Of a DNA stretch of 64,000 nt, positions 27,798-38,100 are shown piece after piece. Positions within the stretch are counted from its first letter, which is position 1. Each line of letters opens with the position of its first letter. This stretch comes from Tubulanus polymorphus. Its lineage: Eukaryota; Nemertea; Palaeonemertea; Tubulaniformes; Tubulanidae. Both the position numbers and the translations under genes were made by a program. The notes below the pieces were generated by a model that made no database searches, was not told where the DNA came from, and saw only the letters and a program-made list of their open reading frames with translations. The DNA lies in the NCBI RefSeq assembly GCF_964204645.1, contig NC_134027.1, positions 9,722,485 through 9,786,484 of the forward strand. Direction: 5' to 3'.

Positions 27798-28439
27798 ATC
27801 CTTTTCATCTTTATCTTGTTGAATCAATTTATTCTCATCACTCTACATCAACATGGTATAATGATAGTTAAGAGCCGCAATATCTAGAGCAACGTATCTA
27901 TTTTTCTCAAAGGCAAAATTGTTTATTGATATACAAATGTACAACTTCTTTTTAATTCCATTATTCTTGATCTCCTTATACTATAATTTAGACTGGAAAA
28001 ATAAAGTTACATCTTATCTTATGTCCCTCTGTATATCTGACTCATGTTGATCGGAGTGTCCAGTAAATGGATTCATCAACTTTGCATAATTTCTGGCACT
28101 GCCCGCTGGAAAAATACTATCTTCACATCCTATATTTTCACCAGTCCTGTAGTGTGGCGAGTCCACAGTGATCTCCGTCGATCCTAATTAGTCTACCCGT
28201 GGTACATACAAAGGTGCTTGGTGTACCTATATTATGATTATTTTCTAAATTCTTTGCAATAAAACGATTACCAGTAGGTTTCTTGGTGTTCTGCTCCACC
28301 TTGAAGGCACCTGGTGTCGCATGTGAGAGCCCCGAATACTTGAATGCATCGATTAAGAATTTCGGGGTTGATCATTGAAAATTGAATTGTAAAAGCTTAC
28401 CGTGGCAAGCGAGGGGGCGCTAGCGGCTGGTATCGATTC

Positions 28440-28490
28440 GGTGGCCGCATCGGATGACGTCACACGTCAATCGCGTTCAGCCATTTTATG
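28440..28490 (+). promoter_or_regulatory. Probable core promoter of the RBM5/10-like gene
   Basis: A full CRE palindrome TGACGTCA (28455-28462) lies 25-30 bp upstream of AGCCATTTTATG, which contains a YY1-like GCCATTTT. This arrangement is typical of TATA-less housekeeping promoters. A 5' exon with a good donor (CAAG|GTAATT at 28540/28541) follows at once. The transcription start is inferred, not shown. Confidence 0.55.
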
Positions 28491-28540
28491 AGTGGAAGAC
28501 AGAGAGAAAATAGAAGTGTTATACCCGTTGAATATTCAAG
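28488..28540 (+). other. 5' leader exon with uORF (RBM5/10-like gene)
   Basis: An ATG at 28488 opens 17 codons plus 2 nt up to the donor at 28541. If spliced to the next exon at 29147, the frame reads MSGRQRENRSVIPVEYSR and then meets TGA at 29148-29150. That stop overlaps the proposed main start ATG at 29147 (ATGA arrangement). The exon's 5' limit is unknown. The direct 28540-to-29147 junction is inferred from a good donor and acceptor. Confidence 0.45.
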
Positions 28541-29146
28541 GTAATTTCGAATTTGCCATCGATTTAGTAACGTTCACAAAGAGCCAGGGCCAGTGAATGT
28601 CCGTAGAAAGTGATTGATTGTCTGCTGGATTTCTGAATAAATGTGTCGTAAAAAAGCAGGAAATCGTTGACGTTTTGCTTGGCCTTGTTCGTTGTGTGGA
28701 AGAAAGGTCAACAGGACGTTGTGGTCTCAGTCAGTTTTTTGTAGGTTGTACAAATCTGATATATGTCTTAAAAGGACGAGAATGGATAACAGTCGAACTA
28801 AAACGCGGATCACGAATTCCTTGCATACTGTCCTGTATTGATTGAAGGATTTATGCATTTTTGGTTCAAGTCACAACAAGAACTGTGTAGAACAACAAGC
28901 GAAGCAGATCAAAATGCCAAAAGCTTAGGCATCCAAGTGCAATATTGCAGTGTGGTCATTCACAGATCCTATTTTACATATTGTGTGGTGTATATTTATC
29001 AAAATATGCCTCATTTTTATTAAGGCACACAACCTGTACGGAAAGGACCCACCAAAAGATTATTCAAAAATGCAGTTGTTAGGGCTGAAAACCCATTAAC
29101 ATTGCTCCTCCATACCGCGGCTTTATTATTTTGATCAATATTTCAG

Positions 29147-32100
29147 ATGATGAACCATCACCCTCATCAACCGGCTGCGTTTATCCAATACGTGTTGCCA
29201 CACCCACAGTTTGTAATGCAGCCACCACTCGACCCTGCGGCATACACGGCCTTGGTCACTACTGCGGCGAACAGCGTCGCTGTTCCACCACCTGAGTTCA
29301 TACAGAAAGAAAGAGACAGGTATGCATTACCTCTTAAAACTTATTCTCACAGGTTGCTGCCATGAATACCCGGTAGTTCCTAGTGAAAAGAATTCAATAA
29401 ATGGGGTAGCTTTGAGCTCAGAGACATCAGTGCGTGTACACACTGGAGTCCTTGATTTCGGCCTACAAGCTTTTGTTCTGCTCAGTCCATTTACTGTAAT
29501 ATTTAAGTTTTAATTCATTAGGGATGATGCTTTCCCATTTACAGTAATACAGTGGAACCTCGCTATATTATAAGGAGGTTAAATTCCGAGGTCTTTATGA
29601 TAATGACCTTGGAATTTAACAATTTATCTGTTATTACAAACGTAGATTTTCACACCGGATACATTATTGTCTGTCACACCTGCTCTTCGTGCGACGTTTT
29701 GATCCGTTATTTCGTCAATAAACTGTTGATTTACCTTTATTATGCATCAATTTGTTCAGTAAGGAATTTGCATTCAGAATTAAACAACAATTTTCCCTAA
29801 AGTTGTTTTTGTTTTCATTTATGAGCGATAGTTTACTCAGCATACGATCACGTAATGCTTAAAAATCCGCTACGCAGACACTCGGAAACGTTACAGTGAC
29901 GTCATCATCTGCTCATTAGCATAACAAAATACAGTAGGTGGCGCCACGTGACGGGCCGGAAAAGCCGTTTTTCGGCATTACGCGAGCGTATGCTAGGTAA
30001 ACAATCGCTGATAAATGAAAACAAACAAATTTATGCCAATTCATAATTTATTTCTGAATGCAAATTCCTTACTGAACAAATTGATGCATAATATTCGCAG
30101 ATCAACTGACTATTAACAAAATTACGGACCAAAACGTCGCACGGAGAGCAGGTGTGACAGACAGATAGGCTACTTTCAATAATTTCAAACTGGATAGGCC
30201 TATAACAAATTATTGGTTAGGACGAACATATTTTCTAGTGCTCTGAAGTTCCAAAAGTTCCACTGTACTCAACAAAATGTTGGGGATGCTTTCCCAGTGA
30301 TTTAAAAACATGACGTAATGATATTTTCAGGGATTTAAGGAGAGAAGCCGCCGTTGCTCACATTGATCTGTTGCATGAACGTCGACAAGATGTAGATTAC
30401 AGAATCTTGGAAGAGGTAATGAATGCGTTTCAGTTAGTTTTGAGATAGCCGCCATTTTTAGAATAGATTTTCTGGCGTCAGAATCCTGTTGTGATGTCAC
30501 GTTCTCAATTATCCCTTTAAGTGCCGACAAAGAGATAATTTTAAAGATTTTTTTGAAATATTCCACTTTGTGTGTTGAATAGCGGGCATACTGCTATAGT
30601 GTGTCTACACCGTGGTGCGGTGTATTGTTGCATATTTCTCTATGTACAACAGGCGCTGCCATCTTTCAAAAGAGATAAAAACTAATGTCTAATAACATCA
30701 ATACATCGCGAGCCCATCACTGATATATATGCCGCATTGCGGTGAAGACGCAATGAAAGGGTTAAGTGTGATATTTCGCTTGAATTCATTGTAATCATTT
30801 CAGATTCATTTCCAGTTAATTTTCTATTAAGCTTGTATTTCTTGTAATGACTGAATAGTCGGTTCAGATTTTTTTAACGTGGTTAATTTCAGAATCGCCA
30901 TATCATCGACGACGGTTTACGTGAACAAGACCGAGGTGGTGGGGACAAATGGATGACTGACACGCCGACGAACACGATTCTCCTGCGCGGCTTACCCCAG
31001 GAAATCGACGAAAAAGATGTACGTTCTGAGTTCAGACGATGAACCTAAAACAACAGTTTGATATAATATTGGGGGGAATGCGCATTTGTTTCTGTTCAAA
31101 GGCTTGAATTTTAAAATTAAAAGAAAAAAAACTTCTTTTTTTGGTCATCCTAATTTTAAGTATTTATTACAGATAAGAGCTGAATTGATGTTATTTGGTG
31201 CTCCCGTCAAGGATGTTCGTTTGATGAAAAATAAATCAACAGGTAAGACACTTCGGTTCTGACGTCGTCGTTGACGATGACGTCAGTTCTCTTCTGAGTT
31301 TACTTTGGTTTAAACAACCCGGGGTCGACCTCACTGGAAGCTGGAAGCGTAACGGCAGGGTTTTAGCCTAACTATAGACGTGAAAAATCTTACGTATGAG
31401 ACGGGTGGGGAACACTATTTTTTTGGACATTCGTTGAAATCATTGGAAATAAATTTACGAGCTTCATCTAATATGCAGAGCTTTGAAACAGTTATTGACT
31501 CCAGAGAAATAATGTGTCTTCATTATCTTCATCCAATTTTGAGGACTTCCCTCAAACATGTTTGGATGTGGCACAAAGATTATTTTCCATGAATGAAAAT
31601 TGCATTTAGGATGTATGATGTAACAAAGGTAAAAATAAAAAGAATAATTATTGCAACCCTTGGATGCGTTGTGAGAATGGTAGGTATGGTATTGGTAAAA
31701 CCGGCATGCAGCTGCAGACAAATGAATGCCGCGGTAAGTATGAACAAGGCATGATAGGGTTGCAAAGGATGGTATGAACTTGTGTACATTTAGGTGTGTT
31801 GATATTCTACAAATAAGTCACAAATTATGATATATAGTTAAACCATGGCTGCGCTATGATACCTTCAAATTCTGATGTTGACAAGAAGATGTTAACATAC
31901 AGTTCATCTCGACCATTGATCTCAAGTTAGACAAGGCTTTACTGTGGTTACTGGTTACTGGTGCTACTAACTCTAGAAATGGGGCTTTTAAAGCTCTGAA
32001 GATTCATTTGAATTTTACCTGGTTTAACTATATACGTATTTTGTGACTTAAATTTAGGTAACCATATATTTTGGCGTTTTATTTACCGGAATACAATGCG

Positions 32101-35100
32101 ACTGCCTGTAGGTTTCACAATTATGGATGTTGAAGGTTACGCTTCCAGTGTCGGATCGGGCTTCCAGTGAGCGTCGCGGTGACCGTACGCGCACGAGTGA
32201 GAGGGCAAAAAAAATGACGGCAACAACCCAAACAACCGAAAGCGTTTTGCGGGTGTTAAAATTGTGTACGATATTTACCAGTGAACTAACTGAGCATTGT
32301 TAATGTCATGTCCAACAGGTGCGTCCCGGGGCTTTGCTTTTGTGGAGTTTCAGAACATTGACGACGCTCAGCGATGGATCGCAAAGAATCAGGTTTATCT
32401 CATTTATACACTACTTCTACTACACTCGACGGTACAGTAAATTCAGTGATCAGTCACGTGGAACGAACAGTCCACGTCAGGGGGGTCGGTTTTTAAAAGT
32501 GCGCTGGGAGCGAGCATTTCGCCGCCCGCTGCTACACCGCTATTAGTACCCGAAATTGCAGGGGAGCGGGGCTGTCGAATTTGTATGTATCGACAACGTT
32601 GTAGAAATAAAGAAAAAAATAAATAATCCGGGATATAAATACAGCGTGATTTCTAAGGAGGTAACAAGAACTGGATTTGAGGTTCCTGTTAAAGAGAGCC
32701 AGTGCTCTCTTGTCCTCCCTTGCAAACTTTTTACATTGGCTTTTATAACACAACGTACAATGTAACTCGGTGCACGCATTGTTTAACTGGAAGGCTCCTG
32801 ATGAAGGAAGGGAAAACATTGTTCGCCGTTAGATTCTGTAGTACGGGGCATGCTTATTACAATTATTATCAAATTCCAGTCTCATGTTTCTTTCCATATG
32901 TCCCTTGTTTTCGTGTTGAGCCGATTTCTCTAAAAAAATTTTTTTTTACGCAGCATGATTATTTTGCATATATTCAAATACTACGTCTTTTATATCACTG
33001 TTATTTCTACTACTTGGCAATAACCTCATCATCAGACATTCATAATACATCGGCTGCGTTTTCTTCGAGCACACGCTGTGGACGTTTTGCGCTTTTTTTT
33101 TTTTAAACGCACAAAACCTTTCGTCGACGAATTCAATCTAGCCGCTAATTAACGTACATGATCGTCGTTTTAAAGGAAATCATTCGACGCCTCCTGATTT
33201 GTTGATTATAGTCAGTCGTAACTGTAAACCATCCTCCTTCAGTTTCGGATTTGAACCTGATGGCTAGACTCGGCGACGGCTCGAAACCCTGCTACACTAG
33301 ATCATGTGCGCAGGTTTGTCAAAAGAAAATTTGCGGCACCAATCATGTCGCCCATTACAAAATCGCTAGGCAAGTTTCGTGGATAAACTTACTATAAATT
33401 GAAAAATTCGGGCTAGAATAAAATGGGATATCTGATTGGTTAATCATGATATCATCTAATCTTCACACTTGTACTAGTCAGTAAGGGTGGTGAGTCTCGA
33501 TGCTATCAGGTTTGAATTTCAGCCATGGGAAGACGCTGTGCACATTAAAAAATAGTGTTCATTAAAAGTGAGCCAATCGTATAGATATTTAAACTGGCCA
33601 TAGGATGATTAAGATTGCTCTTAGAACAGCCATCCTTGGCAGTCGCGTAAGGCAACCAATCTGGCGATAAGGGTGGTCTTCAGGTTCAGGAGGCCTCGAT
33701 ATGATCAATTCCTCCATTCGGCTTCGATTATGATATTTAAACCAGTAATTATTCGAAATAACGCAACGATTACCTCCGCGTGATCCCATCATGAAATATT
33801 GGCATAACTAAGAAAGAAACATTTCAGTATGGGGTGGTTCGCTATCAAATCGACGAAAAAGCGGGGGTGGGGTTCATATTTGAATATCACAGCTCTAATC
33901 AAGAAACAACAAATGAATGAGTGCTTGCTATACCAACCATTCTCTCCGAACATTCATCTATTTTTTACCGCAAACATTCTTCAAAACTGGTTGTCGGAGC
34001 TCCGTTTTCGCTGCATTTAGTAGATTTTGATATACATATATATATATATATAGTTAGAGAACCAATAATTGCGTACTAGTTTGGTGTGTAAATGCAAACT
34101 GTTCACATATATAATATCGTAATATATCTATCGCTATTTTCTTCACCGACCGAGTTTCTCCGATTTGAAAAGTCATTCGAATTAACTCTCGGCTCGGAGA
34201 AAGTCGGAGAAACTCGGGAAATTTTGTGATCATCATCGTCATTTCGAGAGTTCCATTGTTTGTGTGTGTGTGTTTGGCAGGGTCGTAACCCCCGGTCGGA
34301 GCGAGAATTTGACTGTGGCATTGGTCTGATTTCAGGGCATGTTGCGGTTGCTTAACCAATACCAAGTGACGATGTACTACAGTTCGCCGAGAGGCAACGA
34401 CCATAACAGTAAGAATTCCGCGTATAACAAGTCGGATTGGACGTGCACGAAGGTAAGAAAATCAAAATCCCCTCTGCTTCGTCGCGCATAGTTTTTCTTC
34501 GAAGTCACCATCAGGTCGTTGAGTCTTTACACGTGAATGCGCCTAAAAGTTGATTTTCTAATGGGATGATTACCGGTGTCTTTACGCGACGCAATCCACT
34601 TCGATCGACTTTTATTTAAAAAACTGATTCCCAGTCCCATCGAAGACAACGGTTTCCTTATGTAAAAAATCTCCATGGTCCAGTTCCACCGTTCCGAGTT
34701 AAGATTTAACTCTAAGTTAACTCATTGAAAATGAACTAACTTAAACTCTTCTAACTCACAACCGTGGAACTGGGGCCATACTACTCATTTATTGATCACC
34801 TTTAGCAATTACGCATCTGATGAAGTATGGTGCATTTCAATGGAGATTTTTTACCACGCGCGGTGCCGCCCCATTTTTTCCTAGAAAATATGAAAAAATC
34901 TCAAGCTTTCATTTCTGTAACGAGTGACTGATATTCCGATGAGAGTTGCGGAAACTCATTGGTCGTGTATTTGTTGGGTTATTTCGTTGCTGATTTGCCT
35001 GTATAACTGATTTCAGTGTGGGGTACAAAACTTCAAACGCCGTGACCACTGTTTCAAGTGTAATCTATCGAGGGAAGGTAGGTCGTCGTATTGTATTGAA

Positions 35101-38100
35101 TGAATCGAAGCTACTAGAGAGTTCTTTTTTTCCGGCCAAAAAACTCCGGTACGAGGTGAAAACACATTCGCCGAAATGGATCTCCGCGGAAATACGTACG
35201 AGCAACTTCGAATACGTATGAATGTAACTAAAGTCTAGTTATTTTTGTCTGGGATTGATTTTTTGCTTAATACTTTGAAAATGTACAGTACTCTGTACCT
35301 CTAAATGGTCTTAATACAACCAGTGAAACTGTGCAGTCGAGAAAAACTATCATTTTTATATCCTTTTACACTGTATCGAAGGTGTTTCCATTTTCTCGTT
35401 AAAAAGAGAAAAGATCAGCGTTTTGGCAATCCTTCAATAGAGAGCAAAACGGATATAAAAATGATTATTCAGACTGCACAGATTCGCTGGTCGTAATAAG
35501 ACCAAATTGTGGTATTCATTCATAATGTTAGGCAAAATATCCTCAAAAAATCTGTCCTAGATGAAAATAGATGGACTTTAGTGGAATGATATTATATTGA
35601 GAGACGTTGTCGAGCGAATGAATGAGTGTGTGCATCTTTCTGGAAGTCTGCATCTCGTCCAGTTTGTCATCATACTTCTACGCATGTAAAAGGTTGCTCA
35701 AAACTCATGAGCGGTATTCATCGTCAAACAACCGAAATCACACAATTTCATATTGTTGTTTTCTTTCATTTTGCAGCTTCGGAACGCATTCCAGACAGCG
35801 ATGGTTTTGACCAGGTCGGACAAAACCCGTGCAATAGTATGTATTCTATTCGTCGACGTAGTTCTCGTGGGCATGTGCATACCCTGAAGGCGTTCAAAGG
35901 TCTGGGGGTGGTGGGCCTAGGCTGTCGATGATGCCTGAAACAAACTGACTCTCTTCTATTTGAGAGTAGTTTGTACTCTTTTTTACAAGCTGAACATCTC
36001 CCAAATATATCAAAATTCTCTAAAAATCAGAATAATATCTCAAGGCATTCAAACTTCTAAGGGTAGTGGGCCTAGGCTGCAGAAGATACCTGTAATAAAC
36101 CTGACTACTATTTGAGAGTTCATGTAGTTTCTTCTCATTTTATGAGCTGAACTTCTCCCACAATAACTATTAATTTTGATATCAAAATCATTCTCATTTA
36201 TGGTGAAAACTACTACAATTAGGATATCAGAATGTCTGGTCTTGTGTAAAATGAATTTCTCGGCTTTATTAGGATTGAGTGTAAATCATGTCGCCATCGT
36301 TTCAGCGTTGATTCTTCGCGGTTTGGATGCCCTGACGACCGAGGACAACATCTGCACGGCGTTGGCGAAATACACGCACAACTCGCCGAAAAATCTGACC
36401 ATCGTGAAAGACTCGGCGAGCGTATCGAAGGGTTTCGCGTTCATGGAATTGACGTCAATTCAAGAGGCGTCGCAGCTGATGGAACTGTGGAGTTCGAGTT
36501 TGAACCCGCTTGAAGTCGACGGAAAAGCCGTGATGGTGAACTACGCGAAAAACACTTATAAAACATCGTTAGTATTTGATGGTTCTGTTATTTCGCTGTT
36601 ATTCATTGGGGCCCTCTTGATTTTTAAAAACTCCTTGAAAATGGAAAATGCTTGAAACTCTGTTGATTTTGAGAAATAGGCAATTAGAAATGTTTGTCTA
36701 GTTTGAAGTTGTACACAAGACTACCCCTAGATTGGTACAGTTGTGGGACCATAATTTTTTTTCCCTAATTAGGCGGTTACCAAATTAGAAACCGAGTTGT
36801 ATCGGATAGAAATTTGCTTACAAAACCATCAAATTAACAGTTTATTGAGATTAACTATATTGATTTAGGAGGAGTACAGTAATTTGGATATGAAATTTAT
36901 GCAGACACTCATCGAAATTTGAAATTTTCTCCTTTAAAACTCTCTATATCTAGGAATGACTGATCTGTAGTGACTCTGTTTATACAGTTTATGTAGTTCT
37001 TACAAAAAGTCCTATAACAGCCTAATATTTTGATGTTTGATTTTTTTAGGATGGCCCAAATGGCAGCTACTAATGAACAGGTAAGAAGAAATTCGCCAAT
37101 TTTTGTATCCCTGCTACTTAGATTAGGCTAAGATATGTTTGTAACGTGAACTCAAACGATAATTTTTCTTCAAAATCTCTCAAATTCAACAATAACGTTG
37201 TTGATGTTATTTTGTGTTTATAGCGTTGGGATTACAACAGTCCTGAATATCAACAATATTATGATCAACACCAGCAGCAGTTCTATGATCCGAACAGTCA
37301 GGCTTATTATGACTACTATTACGGACAGGGTTATTACCAGCAGCAGGACACGAAAGCATCGACGCAAGGTATGTCTTATGTATTATGAGTTTAGTTGAAT
37401 ATCAATTTTTGCAGCCTGAAGTAAAGGCTAATTACAGACCATTGATGTTTCACAATAGATTTGCATATATATGATTAGACATAATTTACATATAAAGAGA
37501 GTAACTAGTCCCATTTGTTTTGAAAACAGCAAATTGAAATCAATCCTCTCCATATGCTGGATTTTAAAGGGGTTGCATTATGAAATCTCAGCTGCTGGAG
37601 TAGCAAGGCTTTCGATCCCCCCAAAAAATACAGAAGATTTAAGCTAGATTCAGTATAATCTTCTAGCTTTCACATTAGTTCAATATATTTAGAAAAAAAG
37701 CAAATAATAATATCAGCATTGATAGAATATTTGCATCCACTCGGGTAGTGGGAGAAGATATTTATAACGGGTGGATATAAAGATGAAATGAATGACTGCC
37801 CCTCAATCCTGTTGTGGATACTACTGGAAATACCAGCTAGTCGGGTCTGCATATATTTATGTCGGTGATTATTTGATTTTCAGCGGATATCACTAACGCA
37901 GCAGCCGCGGTTGCGCAGGCAGCAATACGACAAGCACAAGCGACGAAACAATATAAAGCGCAGGAAGAATTGAACAAGCAACAGATCATGGACAACAATA
38001 AAACAGATACCGATAAAAAACCGGCAGCAGCAGCAGCGACGACGGTTTCATCGGCCACGGCGACGACCGCCACAAATAAGAACCTACCAGCGGCGGCATC

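Larger units (their letters stand above)
22341..28439. other. Gene-poor sequence upstream of the RBM5/10-like gene
   Basis: No exon recognised. Islands of balanced composition at about 22560-22930 and 23280-23900 carry no protein match I can name. Within the stretch are a MITE, a tandem duplication, two strong hairpins and a tRNA-like fragment, listed separately. Confidence 0.5.

Noticed and set aside
29552-29800. 82-codon ORF in the RBM5/10 intron
   Set aside because: It lies entirely in one arm of the foldback element.
32556-33106. ORFs of 69-134 codons in the intron after RRM1
   Set aside because: They overlap in several frames and end in homopolymer runs; flanking exons splice in phase without them.
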